Source: an uncultured Christensenellaceae bacterium
GTDB lineage: Bacteria > Bacillota > Clostridia > Christensenellales > Borkfalkiaceae
Assembly: GCA_910586675.1 (NCBI GenBank)
Contig: CAJUJO010000007.1
Span: 1-54,777, forward strand
Direction of reading: 5' to 3'
Length of the DNA stretch: 54,777 bases
The notes under the pieces are model-generated. The model did no database searches, was not told where the DNA came from, and saw only the letters and a program-made list of their open reading frames with translations. Shown one piece after another: positions 42,145-51,620 of the stretch. Made by a program: the position numbers and the translations under genes. How positions within the stretch are numbered: the stretch's first letter is position 1; each line of letters starts with the position of its first letter.

Positions 42145-42882
42145 TCACATATTGCGCATTCCGCGCTTGCCCTTCGACAGTTTTTTCACCGAAGTCCTGT
42201 GCTCCTCGCCCGCAAAAAGACGCACGATATTTTTGCGGTGCGCCACCCAAGTCAAAAGGTTGAGCGCCAAAAGCAAACAAAAGAGCGCGATCACATAGCC
42301 GTTTGCAAGCGTTAACTCATAGCGGAAATAAAATTCCGCGCCCTGCCATAAGCTGAAACCCGTAACGCCGAGGAGAGACCCCATCGATCCCCACTCCGTC
42401 CAAATTATGTAACCCAGCACGCACAGAAGTCCGCCGAATGCAATCAGAATATACCACGGGTTTTCGCAGGAGAGCGCAAACCAGAACAGCCCGAGCGTGG
42501 AAGCGATTCCCTTGCCCCCCTTAAATTTCATGGTAACGGGGAAGATATGCCCGATGATGACGAACATGCCGCAGAAATACCGCGTAAAATCGGATACGAC
42601 GACTTCCGTTCCCGCAAACACGTAATTCCGAAAGATGAAATAACTTATCATGGCGGGAACACCGCCCTTGCATACGTCGAGCAGAAAGTTCAACAGCCCG
42701 ATTTTCAAACCGAATTCTCGGCTCATGTTCATGGTACCGGGGTTACCGCTCCCGATTTTATGCACGTTTTTGTGCTTGAATTTTGCGATGACGACGGCAA
42801 AATTGAAGCACCCGATAAAATAGCAGACGATTGCCATCAGCACAAACCAATACCAGCCGCCGCTCAAAGAGAACTCCTTCAT
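42145..42882 (-). CDS. plsY: Glycerol-3-phosphate acyltransferase PlsY
   Basis: PlsY acylates glycerol-3-phosphate with acyl-phosphate in membrane phospholipid synthesis. The 245-aa product shows the three conserved motifs: IGSGNPGTMNMSREFG (about 41-56), the GHIFPVTMKFKGGKGIAS loop (about 111-128) and a late membrane segment. It carries extra length at the basic C-terminus (KKLSKGKRGMRNM). It overlaps the der stop by 4 bp. Confidence 0.93.
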   Translation of the reverse strand: MKEFSLSGGWYWFVLMAIVCYFIGCFNFAVVIAKFKHKNVHKIGSGNPGTMNMSREFGLKIGLLNFLLDVCKGGVPAMISYFIFRNYVFAGTEVVVSDFTRYFCGMFVIIGHIFPVTMKFKGGKGIASTLGLFWFALSCENPWYILIAFGGLLCVLGYIIWTEWGSMGSLLGVTGFSLWQGAEFYFRYELTLANGYVIALFCLLLALNLLTWVAHRKNIVRLFAGEEHRTSVKKLSKGKRGMRNM

Positions 42883-44192
42883 TCTTTCTCCTTTTTATTC
42901 CGCACCTGTACTTTAATGGGCGTGCCCGAAAAGTCGTACGCTTCCCTGATGACGTTTTCGAGATACCGCTTATAAGAAAAATGCAGCAGCGTCTCGTCGT
43001 TGACGACGAGCGCGAACAAAGGCGGATTGACCGCCACCTGCGAAGCGTAGTACAGCTTCATTCTTCTGCCCTGATAGGAAGGCGGCTCGCTCACGCGCAT
43101 GGCGTCGATGAGTAAATCGTTGAGCGCGCCCGTCGGCACGCGGAAGTTGGCGTGCGCATACACCTCTTCGGCAAGCGCGAGGATCTTATCCGTGCGCTGC
43201 CCCGTCTTTGCCGAAACGTAAACCGACTTGAAATAGTCCATGAATTTTAAATCGTTTTTCAGCTTTTCCTCGAACTTCTGCACGGTATGCGTGTCCTTTT
43301 CAATGGTATCCCACTTATTCATGACGATGACGGAGGGCTTTCCCGCTTCGTGCACGTAGCCGATAATCTTCACGTCCTGTTCGGTGAGCCCCTCGTTGCA
43401 GTCCACGGTGAGCAGGCAAACGTCCGCCCTTCGCACCGCGTCGAAGGCGCGGAGTACGGAATAATATTCCACGTCGTCGTCCACGGAACGTTTGCGGCGG
43501 ATGCCAGCCGTGTCGATGATGGTATACTTCTTCCCGCCTCGCTCGAAGGTCGTGTCGATTGCGTCGCGCGTCGTTCCCGCAATGTCGGTTACGATGCTGC
43601 GCTCTGCGCCGAGCAGCTTATTGACGAGCGAGGACTTGCCCGCATTGGGCTTTCCGACGACGGCAATCTTCAACGCGTCGTGCTCCTCGGCGTCTCCGTG
43701 AGGGAATTGCTCCACCGCCTTGTCGAGCACGTCGCCGATGCCGCGCGAATGTTCGGAAGAAACGCCGAACGGCTCACCCAACCCAAGGGCATAATATTCA
43801 AACAGCTTATCGGGCGAATAATCGTCTATCTTGTTCACGACGAGCACGACGGGCTTTCCGCAGCGGCGGAGCATATCGGCGACGTCGTAGTCGGAAGAGG
43901 TGATGCCCTCCCGCCCGTCGGTAAAGAATAATATGACGTCCGCCGTCTCAACAGCGACTTCCGCCTGTTTTGCGATGTGCCGCCACATGGTATCGTCGCT
44001 TTTCAGCTCGATCCCGCCCGTATCGACGAGGGTAAACGGCTTGCCCCGCCATTCGCAGTCGGCGTAAATGCGGTCGCGCGTAACGCCCGGGCGGTTTTCC
44101 GTGATGGAAATTTTCCGACCCGCGACCTTATTGAAAAAAGTACTCTTCCCCACGTTGGGGCGCCCCACGACGGCGACCAGAGGATATGCCAT
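42879..44192 (-). CDS. der: Ribosome biogenesis GTPase Der (EngA)
   Basis: Der (437 aa) has two G domains in tandem: GRPNVGKST with DTGG and NKID, then GKPNAGKSS with DTAGIRRK and NKWD, and a C-terminal KH-like domain. It helps large-subunit assembly. It follows the DUF512 gene by 12 bp, a common order in Clostridia. Confidence 0.97.
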   Translation of the reverse strand: MAYPLVAVVGRPNVGKSTFFNKVAGRKISITENRPGVTRDRIYADCEWRGKPFTLVDTGGIELKSDDTMWRHIAKQAEVAVETADVILFFTDGREGITSSDYDVADMLRRCGKPVVLVVNKIDDYSPDKLFEYYALGLGEPFGVSSEHSRGIGDVLDKAVEQFPHGDAEEHDALKIAVVGKPNAGKSSLVNKLLGAERSIVTDIAGTTRDAIDTTFERGGKKYTIIDTAGIRRKRSVDDDVEYYSVLRAFDAVRRADVCLLTVDCNEGLTEQDVKIIGYVHEAGKPSVIVMNKWDTIEKDTHTVQKFEEKLKNDLKFMDYFKSVYVSAKTGQRTDKILALAEEVYAHANFRVPTGALNDLLIDAMRVSEPPSYQGRRMKLYYASQVAVNPPLFALVVNDETLLHFSYKRYLENVIREAYDFSGTPIKVQVRNKKEKE

Positions 44193-44204
44193 AATATTTA
44201 CTCC

Positions 44205-45461
44205 TTACCCGCGGGCGAGCAGCTCGAAAAAGCCCGCGCCCCCTTCCGCGTTGACGCGGATCTTTGCAAAATGCAGCTTCTTTTTTAATTCTTTCAAGGT
44301 CATGCCGCAGAGGAACACGTCCTCGAACGATTTCATGGTATCGGACGGGAGAAGCACCTCGTCGAACTTTCCCTTTTCCCGTTCCAGCGCGGCAAAAATA
44401 TCCCGCCCCGTCAAAAGCCCCGTGCACGTTACGCTCTCCCCGAAAAAGGCATTCTTCACGGGCAGAGCGTGCGCTTGGAGATTTTCCACGACGGAATTGG
44501 CTTTTAAGCACAGGCTTTCGATCACGCCCGCGGCGGAAGTACCGCAAACACATAAAACGCGCGTCTTTTTTTTGCGCTTGACGGGGCGCAGAGCCGACTG
44601 GAATTCCGCTATAAATTTACTTGTCATGCCGATCCCGTTTTCAATCTGCGAAAAGTCGCCGTAAAATTCGGGCGGCTTGAATTCCCGCCCCGCCTTGATA
44701 AAGTACTCGTCGGCGGGCAGAACGAAATTAACCTTGAATTCCGCATTGAGCGCGTCTACTGTATCGAGCATTTCCGCGCTGTACGCCCCGTCCACGTCGG
44801 GAATCTCCGTCAAGCCTTCGCGGAACTTGGTAAGCCCTGTCGGAACGACCGCCAAATCGCACACGTTCGGATAGTAACGGAAGAGCTCCCGCGCCGTGCG
44901 CTTCAAATCCTCGCCGTCGTTCTTTCCCGGCACGATCACTGCCTGACAGTGAATCTTGATTCCCGCCGCCGACAACCGCTCTATCTGTTCTGTGATTTTT
45001 CCCGCAAAACGGTTGTTCAGAAGCTCGCAGCGCAAGTCGGGCGTCATCGTATGCACGGATACATACAGCGGCGACAGATGCAGGCGAATGATGCGCTCCG
45101 TATCCGCTTCGGTAAGATTGGTGAGCGTTACGAAGTTTCCGCATTCAAAGCTCATCGCATAATCGTCGTCCTTCACGTAGAGCGTATCGCGCATTCCCTT
45201 CGGCATCTGATCGACGAAACAGAAAATGCAATGATTATGACAAGTTCGGAGTTCGTTTTCCGCCTTTACTTCGATATCGTCGGCAAGGACGGTAAACTTT
45301 CCCTTTCCCTCGATTTCCAGCTCGACTTCTTCCCCCGCGAAATAGAGCAAATCCAGCTCGTCGGTTGCGGGGAATCCGCCCGCGGAGAGCACGATATCGC
45401 CCATATTCAGCCCGGCGCGCGCGGCGGCAGAGCGTTTTTTCACTGCGTTTATCTTTAACAT
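44205..45461 (-). CDS. DUF512 radical-SAM-like protein with PDZ domain
   Basis: The 418-aa product begins with a PDZ-like domain (about 1-60), then C74-x3-C78-x2-C81 (CHNHCIFC), a radical-SAM cluster motif, a TIM-barrel-like middle and the DUF512 domain. It matches a family always found beside der in Clostridia; the substrate is unknown. It is the first gene of the operon. Confidence 0.93.
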   Translation of the reverse strand: MLKINAVKKRSAAARAGLNMGDIVLSAGGFPATDELDLLYFAGEEVELEIEGKGKFTVLADDIEVKAENELRTCHNHCIFCFVDQMPKGMRDTLYVKDDDYAMSFECGNFVTLTNLTEADTERIIRLHLSPLYVSVHTMTPDLRCELLNNRFAGKITEQIERLSAAGIKIHCQAVIVPGKNDGEDLKRTARELFRYYPNVCDLAVVPTGLTKFREGLTEIPDVDGAYSAEMLDTVDALNAEFKVNFVLPADEYFIKAGREFKPPEFYGDFSQIENGIGMTSKFIAEFQSALRPVKRKKKTRVLCVCGTSAAGVIESLCLKANSVVENLQAHALPVKNAFFGESVTCTGLLTGRDIFAALEREKGKFDEVLLPSDTMKSFEDVFLCGMTLKELKKKLHFAKIRVNAEGGAGFFELLARG

Positions 45462-45470
45462 GCCTTAATT

Positions 45471-45499
45471 ATTATATTAAAAAACCATATTTTTGTAAA
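45471..45499 (-). promoter_or_regulatory. Promoter of the DUF512-der operon
   Basis: Minus-strand TTTACA (45494-45499), 17-bp spacer, TATAAT (45471-45476). Confidence 0.7.
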
Positions 45500-45524
45500 G
45501 AAAAAAACGGCGTTTCCGCCGTTT
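45500..45524 (-). terminator. Terminator of the 105-aa membrane protein gene
   Basis: An 8-bp stem (45505-45512 with 45517-45524) is followed on the minus strand by TTTTC. Confidence 0.75.
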
Positions 45525-45539
45525 CTCTTTTTCAAACGA

Positions 45540-45857
45540 TTAAATTCCGAGCGTTACGCCGAGTATCGTTCCCGCAATATAAACGGCAAGGACGACGAAA
45601 TAAAATATCTTCCAGCCCTTCCGTTTTCCGCGCACGAACATCCATGCGGGAATGGCGATCGCAATGAGCAAGCAGTACTGCGCGACCATGTTGAGCGCAG
45701 TTACGATAACGCCCCCTCCCGTTTCGCGCAGGAGCCAGCCGAGGAGCGGTCCGATGAGCAGAATGATCGCCGCCGCCGCAAGCGCGAGAAACGCGCAAAG
45801 ATGTACGAGATTGAACGTAGCCGTTCTCTGTGTTCTCTGTCTTTTCTGTTTTGCCAT
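45540..45857 (-). CDS. Small membrane protein, unknown
   Basis: The 105-aa product has a basic N-terminus (MAKQKRQRTQRT) and three membrane segments (about 17-42, 50-72, 82-103). No family is recognised. It has its own promoter and ACGGAGG ribosome binding site, so it is independent of the pyrR operon. Confidence 0.75.
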   Translation of the reverse strand: MAKQKRQRTQRTATFNLVHLCAFLALAAAAIILLIGPLLGWLLRETGGGVIVTALNMVAQYCLLIAIAIPAWMFVRGKRKGWKIFYFVVLAVYIAGTILGVTLGI

Positions 45858-45881
45858 AACACACCTCCGTAAACTATCGGA

Positions 45882-45910
45882 ATTATATCACAATCTTTGC
45901 CCGAACGCAA
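45882..45910 (-). promoter_or_regulatory. Promoter of the 105-aa membrane protein gene
   Basis: Minus-strand TTGCGT (45905-45910), 17-bp spacer, TATAAT (45882-45887). It overlaps the region directly after pyrR. Confidence 0.55.
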
Positions 45911-45928
45911 ACGTTTGAGGAAATAATT

Positions 45929-46468
45929 TTACACCGTTTCCCCTTTTTTGAGCAGGTAAACGCCCTCTTTTCCGTCCGTTTCGCGGAACCGCACGACGAT
46001 TTTTTCTTGCGAGGACGTGGGAAAATTCTTTCCCGCGCCGTCCGCGCGGAAGGGAAGCTCGCGGTGTCCGCGGTCGGCGAGCACAAACAGGCGGACGGTC
46101 TTTGCCCGTCCGAGCGAGCCGAGCGCCGATAGCGCCGCGCGCACCGTTCTGCCCGTATAAAGCACGTCGTCGCACAAAACGACGTTTTTGCCCTCGATAT
46201 CGAAGTCGATTTCGCTGCCCTTAAACACGGCGTCGCACTTTCCTTCGAGCAAGTCGTCGCGGTAAAGCGCGATGTCGAGAATGCCGAGCGGCAAGATCTT
46301 GCCTTCCAACCGCGCGATCTCGCCCTGCAATCTGCGCGCGAACACAACGCCCCGCGTGCGGATGCCGACGATCACGAGGTCGTCCGTCCCCTTGTTCAGT
46401 TCCACCGCTTCCATGGCGAGCCGCGTGATGGCGCGGCGTACGCCTTCTCCGTCGAGAATGGTCAACAT
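45929..46468 (-). CDS. pyrR: Bifunctional PyrR: pyr regulator / uracil phosphoribosyltransferase
   Basis: The 179-aa product has the PRPP-binding motif VVLCDDVLYTGRT (96-108), a type I phosphoribosyltransferase core and the regular PyrR length. In Gram-positives PyrR senses UMP and binds leader RNA of pyr genes. No pyr biosynthesis gene is seen in this window. AGGAGG precedes the ATG; a GC-rich hairpin (46484-46500 region) is just upstream. It is the last gene of the lgt operon. Confidence 0.94.
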   Translation of the reverse strand: MLTILDGEGVRRAITRLAMEAVELNKGTDDLVIVGIRTRGVVFARRLQGEIARLEGKILPLGILDIALYRDDLLEGKCDAVFKGSEIDFDIEGKNVVLCDDVLYTGRTVRAALSALGSLGRAKTVRLFVLADRGHRELPFRADGAGKNFPTSSQEKIVVRFRETDGKEGVYLLKKGETV

Positions 46469-46508
46469 AAATTCCTCCTGCGCCGCAAACGCGGCGTTTT
46501 TCTTTCGC

Positions 46509-47426
46509 TCAGACTTTCTCGCGCGCCCGCAGAATTTCCAGCACGCGCTCGAAATAATCGGGAAGCGGCGCGGAAAAACTCATGCGCTCACCCGTAGCGG
46601 GGTGAGTCAGTTCCAGACGACAGGCATGCAGGAGCTGTCCCGCAAGGTCGAATCTCTGCTTCTTATAACCGTACGTCGGATCGCCGACGACGGGGTGCCC
46701 CATGAATTTCGCATGTACGCGGATCTGGTGCGTGCGCCCCGTCTTTAAGGAAAACCGCACTAAGGTGTTGTGTAAAAAGTGCTCTTCCGCGAAAAAATCC
46801 GTTTCGGCGCGCCGCCCCTTGCCCGCAGGCATAACCGCCATCTGCAAGCGATTTTTCGGATCGCGCCCGATCTGCGTTACGATAGTTCCGCGTTCCTCTT
46901 TCAGCGCTCCTTCCAGAAGCGCGAGATACTCGCGGCGGCAGGTCTTTTCCTTGATTTGTTCGGAAAGCGAAAGGTGCGCACGATCGTTTTTGGCGACGAC
47001 CAAAAGTCCGGAAGTATCCTTATCGATGCGGTGCACGATGCCGGGGCGTATCTCCCCGTTGATTCCGCTCAGAGAATTCAGGCGAAATAACAGCGCGTTG
47101 ACGAGCGTTCCATCGGTATTGCCGTTGCCGGCATGCACCGTCATGCCCTGTGCCTTGTTGACGACGGCGATGTCGTCGTCCTCATACACGACGTCAATCG
47201 GAATATCCTCGGCTTTCGCCGCGATGGGCTGCGGTTCGGGAATAAAGAGCTCGGCAACGTCTCCCGCCTTCACCGCCTGTCCCGCCTTCGCGGGCGCACC
47301 GTTCACGAGCGCGTTTCCGCCCTCGATCAGCTTTTTCACCGCCGAACGGGTAAGCCCCGCCCGCTCGGTAAAAAACATGTCGGCGCGGGCATATTCCCGT
47401 TCCGCGGTAAAAATTTTGTTATCCAT
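46509..47426 (-). CDS. rluD: RluD-type 23S rRNA pseudouridine synthase
   Basis: The 305-aa product has an N-terminal S4 RNA-binding domain (about 17-62) and the RluA-family catalytic motif HRIDKDTSGLLVVAK with Asp135. It is encoded next to lspA, as usual in Firmicutes. The start overlaps the end of lspA by 8 bp. RluA-family specificity (rRNA versus tRNA) cannot be settled by motif alone. Confidence 0.93.
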   Translation of the reverse strand: MDNKIFTAEREYARADMFFTERAGLTRSAVKKLIEGGNALVNGAPAKAGQAVKAGDVAELFIPEPQPIAAKAEDIPIDVVYEDDDIAVVNKAQGMTVHAGNGNTDGTLVNALLFRLNSLSGINGEIRPGIVHRIDKDTSGLLVVAKNDRAHLSLSEQIKEKTCRREYLALLEGALKEERGTIVTQIGRDPKNRLQMAVMPAGKGRRAETDFFAEEHFLHNTLVRFSLKTGRTHQIRVHAKFMGHPVVGDPTYGYKKQRFDLAGQLLHACRLELTHPATGERMSFSAPLPDYFERVLEILRAREKV

Positions 47427-47967
47427 TTTTCTTTGCGCGCAGCTTTTCCTTTTCCGCCGCCTCTTCCCGCCACTTTTTTTTCAACGGAAACACGGCGTCG
47501 GGGCCGATAAACAAGATAATGAAAATAAGCGCGACCGCCGCGAACGTGATATAGAAGTCTGCGAGATTGCACACGCCGAAGCGCAGGGGCGAAACGTCGA
47601 TAAAGTCGCGCACGTAAGCCTCGCCCGAAGCGTTCGTCAGGCACAGTCTGTCGATGAGGTTTCCAATCGCTCCCGCCTCGATGACAGCGAGCGCGGCTTG
47701 CGCGGGCTTGTTCCTTTTGAAAACGGTAAAAAACAGTGCGGCGATGCCCGCGATCATGACCACGGTGAGAACGGTAATCACCGTCATCGCAGCGGGATTG
47801 TCGTCGAACATGCTGAACGCCATGCCCGTGTTTTCCGTATAGTACAGGCGCACCATTCCGAGAAAATAATTTCCCTGATGAATCTGCACCGCTTCCGCCC
47901 ACGCCTTCGTGATCTGGTCGGCGAAGAGCAGAACGAGCATTGCGATTCCGCAGATAACGGCTGTCAT
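47419..47967 (-). CDS. lspA: Signal peptidase II
   Basis: LspA (182 aa) cuts the signal peptide of lipoproteins after Lgt modification. Motifs LFADQITKAW, YTENTGMAFS, GNLIDR, VRDFID and NLADFYI place both catalytic Asp residues (about 121-124 and 137). Four membrane segments are seen. The ATG at 47967 overlaps the upstream stop as ATGA; the longer frame runs into that gene. Confidence 0.95.
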   Translation of the reverse strand: MTAVICGIAMLVLLFADQITKAWAEAVQIHQGNYFLGMVRLYYTENTGMAFSMFDDNPAAMTVITVLTVVMIAGIAALFFTVFKRNKPAQAALAVIEAGAIGNLIDRLCLTNASGEAYVRDFIDVSPLRFGVCNLADFYITFAAVALIFIILFIGPDAVFPLKKKWREEAAEKEKLRAKKNG

Positions 47968-48446
47968 ACGTCGTCCTCCATTAAATCCAAATCCTTGCAG
48001 AGCTGTTCCAGATCGAGCGGCTCCTTGGGGGATAACACCGCGTCCATATCGAATACGGGCTCCTCTTCTTCCGCGCCGAGCTGAGAACGGAGCGCGTCGG
48101 TAAACGCCTGAAAGTCGGAAACGTCCTCTTCGTCGGGATATTTCCGCGTGAGGCGATCGGAAAGCAAACGGCACTTTTCGGCGAGCAGGACAAGCTCCCT
48201 GCGCTCGTTCTCCGCTTCCCGCGCCTTATCGCTCTTGATGCGCTCCCCTTCCGCTACGGCATGCACGAGCGCGCCCGAAACGCTCTCGCGCTCGCTTTCG
48301 AGGAAGGAAACGCGCGCGCGGAGACGGCGGTTTTCCTCTTTGATTTCCTCCACGTAATCCCTGTGCGAGAGCAGAACGGCTTCGTATTCCTCTTTCAGTC
48401 GCGCAATGAGTTTGCGCACGTCTTTTTCCGTAAAGAATTTCAGCAT
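47964..48446 (-). CDS. DivIVA-like coiled-coil protein (putative)
   Basis: The 160-aa product is a predicted coiled coil from about residue 5 to 105 (LKEEYEAVLLSHRDYVEEIKEE...) with an acidic C-terminal tail (EEEEPVFDMDAVLSPKE). The position just before lspA matches DivIVA-like cell-division proteins of Firmicutes, but the typical N-terminal DivIVA lipid-binding pattern is only weakly seen. Overlaps pncB by 7 bp and lspA by 4 bp. Confidence 0.65.
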   Translation of the reverse strand: MLKFFTEKDVRKLIARLKEEYEAVLLSHRDYVEEIKEENRRLRARVSFLESERESVSGALVHAVAEGERIKSDKAREAENERRELVLLAEKCRLLSDRLTRKYPDEEDVSDFQAFTDALRSQLGAEEEEPVFDMDAVLSPKEPLDLEQLCKDLDLMEDDV

Positions 48447-49876
48447 GATTCTCCCCTCCCCGAACGTCGCGCCAGCTCGCCTTTCAACGAATGCAGCGCA
48501 GGCGACAAGTCTACCTTATAAATATGCGGCATATCGAGGCGGGTATACTCCTCCCAGAACTTTGCATATTCCCTTTTGAAATATGCCGAAATTTCCGAAA
48601 GCGCGGGCGCAGGGCAAACCCGTTTCCCCCCTCTTATCAGCAGCTCGCGCAAATTGCGCACGGAAAAGTTTTTCACCGTCATGCGCTTCCAAACCTCCAC
48701 GGGATGGAAGAGTTCGAGCGGCTTACTTTCATCGACTGTCTCCCCCGAACGCGCGATATAGTCGGCAATCGCCTTTCCCGTCCCGTTATCGTAGAGGCGG
48801 TAAACCTCCTTCATGCCGGGGTTGGTCGTCTTCTCCGTCGTATCGGAACATTTTATTTTCGGAATTTCCCTATCTCCTTCGAATACGGCGGCGAGCTTAT
48901 ATACACCGCCTAGCGCGGGCATATCGGCGCTCGTGATAAGCTTCGTCCCCACACCCCACAAATCGATCTTCGCGCCCTGCGATTTGAGGGAACGGATGGA
49001 ATATTCGTCCAAATCGCCCGAAGCGCATATTTGCGCGGAAGGAAAGCCCGCTTCGTCGAGCATTCTCCTCGCTTCTTTGGAAAGGTACGCAAGATCGCCC
49101 GAGTCCAGCCGTATCCCCTTGGGCTCGAAGCCCCGCTTCCGCAGCTCCCGAAAGACGGTTATCGCGTTGGGCACACCGCTTCTGAGCGTATCGTAAGTAT
49201 CGACGAGAAGCAGACAGTTCTCGGGAAAACTCTTCGCATAGGCGCGGAAAGCAGTCAGCTCGTCATCAAAATTCATGACCCAGCTGTGCGCCATCGTGCC
49301 CGAAACGGGAATGCCGAACGCCTTCCCCGCATATACGTTGGAAGTGGAGCCGCAACCGCCGATGACCGCCGCGCGCGCGCCGTAAACGCCTGCGTCCGCG
49401 CCCTGAGCCCGCCGCAGTCCAAACTCCATGACCCCGCCGCCCGCCGCGGCGCAAATCTTCGCCGCCTTGCTGGCGATGAGCGTCTGATGGTTGATAAAAG
49501 TAAGCAGCGCCGTTTCGACGAGCTGCGCCTGTATCATGGGCGCCTTCACCGTGAGGATCGGCTCGTACGGAAAGACGATTTCCCCCTCGCGCACGGAGTA
49601 AACGTCGCCCGTGAAGCGGAGCCCGCTAAGATAGGCAAGATAATCTTCCGTAAAAACGCCGAGCGAGCGCAAATAGGAAATATCGTCCTCCGCGAAGCGG
49701 AAATTTTCGAGATATTCCGCCGCCTGTTGCATGCCCGCTGCAACGGAATAAGTGATCAACTTATTGGGGCGAAAGAAAATATCGAACGCGGCGAGCTGCT
49801 CGTGCTTGCCCTCGTTGAAATACCCCTGCCCCATAGTGAGCTGATACAGGTCGGTCAGAAGGGATAAATTCCTCAT
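48440..49876 (-). CDS. pncB: Nicotinate phosphoribosyltransferase
   Basis: PncB (478 aa) salvages nicotinate into NAD. The start LLTDLYQLTMGQGYF, EFGLRRAQG and GGCGSTSN phrases, the invariant SGTMAHSWVMNF with its phosphorylatable His and the RLDSGDL motif define the family. It lies between lgt and the coiled-coil gene with short overlaps on both sides. Confidence 0.96.
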   Translation of the reverse strand: MRNLSLLTDLYQLTMGQGYFNEGKHEQLAAFDIFFRPNKLITYSVAAGMQQAAEYLENFRFAEDDISYLRSLGVFTEDYLAYLSGLRFTGDVYSVREGEIVFPYEPILTVKAPMIQAQLVETALLTFINHQTLIASKAAKICAAAGGGVMEFGLRRAQGADAGVYGARAAVIGGCGSTSNVYAGKAFGIPVSGTMAHSWVMNFDDELTAFRAYAKSFPENCLLLVDTYDTLRSGVPNAITVFRELRKRGFEPKGIRLDSGDLAYLSKEARRMLDEAGFPSAQICASGDLDEYSIRSLKSQGAKIDLWGVGTKLITSADMPALGGVYKLAAVFEGDREIPKIKCSDTTEKTTNPGMKEVYRLYDNGTGKAIADYIARSGETVDESKPLELFHPVEVWKRMTVKNFSVRNLRELLIRGGKRVCPAPALSEISAYFKREYAKFWEEYTRLDMPHIYKVDLSPALHSLKGELARRSGRGESC

Positions 49877-50904
49877 TCCTTCTTCTCCCCGTCTTCGTCC
49901 TCTTTTTTCTCTTCGGTATCCTTAACGGAATATTCGGGTAAGGAAAGCTCCTCGCGGAACTGTTCGTACATGCGATCCTCCCTGCTCTTCTTTTTGGGCT
50001 TTTCTTCGGGCCTTTGCGGATACTTCGCGCCTAAAATATTGATTTTGCTGAAATAAGGCTTGTCGTTTTTATACGCGCCGATATAATCGGAAATGCCGCA
50101 CGGATCGCCCGTTCTGCTGCCGAACACCGCGCCCTGCGTCTTTACGTTATAGATGAGCAGAGCAAGTATGCCGATGATTCCCATTCCGATCATGAGCACG
50201 GAAGTGAGTTGCGACCACATGGCGTCCACCCCCGCGCCGAGAATATACTTCGGATCGCGGAAGGGCTCCATAATCGCGCGCACGATGCCGTACCACACGA
50301 AATAAGCAAAGGTAAAAATTCCGTTGGGGCGCTTCGTCCAGAACCAGGCAGCCGTGTACAGAAGCGCAAACCCGATCGCGTTCAGGCACCCTTCGTAGAA
50401 AAACAAAGCATAGTGCCAAGATTGCGTTTTATCGATGAATACCGCCAAGGGAAACCACTGCTGCGCAGGATCGGTTACCTCGAAGCCGTACACTTCCTGA
50501 TTAAAAAAATTACCCCAGCGCCCGATGACCTGCGCAATGAGAATAGTAATCACCACGCAGTCCGCCGCGCGGAGAAAATTTATCTTTTTTACGAGACAGA
50601 CGACAAGCCCCATGCCTACGCCCCCGATAACGCCGCCGAGAATGGAAAGCCCGCCGTCGCGCACGTCGATCCACTTATCGAACGGAAGCGGTTCGGTAAT
50701 GCAGTAATACAGCCGCGCGCAGATAAGCGCGGAGGGAATGCAGAATATAAAGAGCGTAAAAATAAAATCGGGCGACATATTTCTGCGCTTCATAAGAAGC
50801 GCGGAAAGACAAGTCGCCACGATCATGCCGATTACGATTGCAATTGCGTAATAATAAATGGTAAAACCGAAAATAGTAACGCCGGGATTGAGCAGATTTT
50901 CCAT
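49873..50904 (-). CDS. lgt: Prolipoprotein diacylglyceryl transferase
   Basis: Lgt (343 aa) attaches diacylglycerol to the lipobox Cys. It has seven membrane segments, the signature IGRWGNFFNQEVYG (127-140) and a C-terminal charged cytoplasmic extension of about 65 residues (EEKPKKKSREDRMYEQ…) not present in the minimal enzyme. First gene of the operon, ribosome binding site AAAGGAG. Confidence 0.95.
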   Translation of the reverse strand: MENLLNPGVTIFGFTIYYYAIAIVIGMIVATCLSALLMKRRNMSPDFIFTLFIFCIPSALICARLYYCITEPLPFDKWIDVRDGGLSILGGVIGGVGMGLVVCLVKKINFLRAADCVVITILIAQVIGRWGNFFNQEVYGFEVTDPAQQWFPLAVFIDKTQSWHYALFFYEGCLNAIGFALLYTAAWFWTKRPNGIFTFAYFVWYGIVRAIMEPFRDPKYILGAGVDAMWSQLTSVLMIGMGIIGILALLIYNVKTQGAVFGSRTGDPCGISDYIGAYKNDKPYFSKINILGAKYPQRPEEKPKKKSREDRMYEQFREELSLPEYSVKDTEEKKEDEDGEKKE

Positions 50905-50932
50905 TCTTATCTCCTTTCGGGAAGATAGATAC

Positions 50933-50962
50933 AGTATACCACTTCCGAAAAGCGATTGTCAA
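50933..50962 (-). promoter_or_regulatory. Promoter of the lgt operon
   Basis: Minus-strand TTGACA (50957-50962), 18-bp spacer, TATACT (50933-50938), 29 bp upstream of lgt. Confidence 0.8.
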
Positions 50963-50986
50963 CCCCAATTGCGGCAATCCCGCCCT

Positions 50987-51562
50987 TTACGTCGATTTTT
51001 TCTCGGAGAAAAGTTTCAGGCGGGAAACGACGGGAAGGAGCAGAAACGCCAACCCGACGTTCACGAGATAGACGATCGTCTGTACGGCGATTCTGCCCGC
51101 AAAGTAGACGAAAAAGGTCTTTTTCGGTACGCCATTCCATACAAAAATCATCACGTACGAATAATTAACCGCGGTATTGATCAGTACGGTAATGAGAAGA
51201 TAACACACGGCGAAGGCAATCGCCGTTTTTAAGTACAGCGTTCCTTTGCCCTTTGCGGGGAAATAATGCACGATAACGCCCGCAAAAAAACCGTAGAGCC
51301 CCAAAGTTAACCCGAACAGCCAATAAATCCCGCCGTTAGGGAAGATGAGGAAGCCCAGCGCGTCGCCTAAAAAACCGACTAAAAAGGCGGGAACGGCGCC
51401 CATGAGGAGCGCGGCGTAAAAGCAGACGAGATAGGTAAGCGTGATTTTGAACGTCGGCGTATCGACGCCGAACACGTTGACCACGACCGATAGCGCCATA
51501 AACACCGAAAGGAGCGCGGCTTTTTTTCCTGCGGAAAGCGCGGAAAAGGACTTAGAGAACAT
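50987..51562 (-). CDS. folT: Folate ECF transporter S component FolT
   Basis: FolT (191 aa) is the membrane-embedded folate binder of an ECF transporter. It has about six membrane segments and family phrases KITLTYLVCFYAALLMGAVPAF and FLGDALGFLIFPNGG. It needs EcfA1-EcfA2-EcfT, encoded here at 4.4-6.9 kb. The ATG at 51562 lies after GGGAGG; a longer in-frame start would lie within the riboswitch. It is expressed under a tetrahydrofolate riboswitch. Confidence 0.94.
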   Translation of the reverse strand: MFSKSFSALSAGKKAALLSVFMALSVVVNVFGVDTPTFKITLTYLVCFYAALLMGAVPAFLVGFLGDALGFLIFPNGGIYWLFGLTLGLYGFFAGVIVHYFPAKGKGTLYLKTAIAFAVCYLLITVLINTAVNYSYVMIFVWNGVPKKTFFVYFAGRIAVQTIVYLVNVGLAFLLLPVVSRLKLFSEKKST

Positions 51563-51590
51563 AAGAAAAAACCTCCCGAATTTGAGAGGT
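51563..51590 (-). terminator. Riboswitch-controlled terminator overlapping the folT ribosome binding site
   Basis: A 7-bp stem (51584-51590 with 51571-51577) followed by a T-run (51563-51570) ends right at the start codon. The 3' arm GGGAGG is also the ribosome binding site, so either termination or translation could be the output. Confidence 0.7.
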
Positions 51591-51620
51591 CCGCAAACGG
51601 TGCGCCTGTAATTAAGCGCT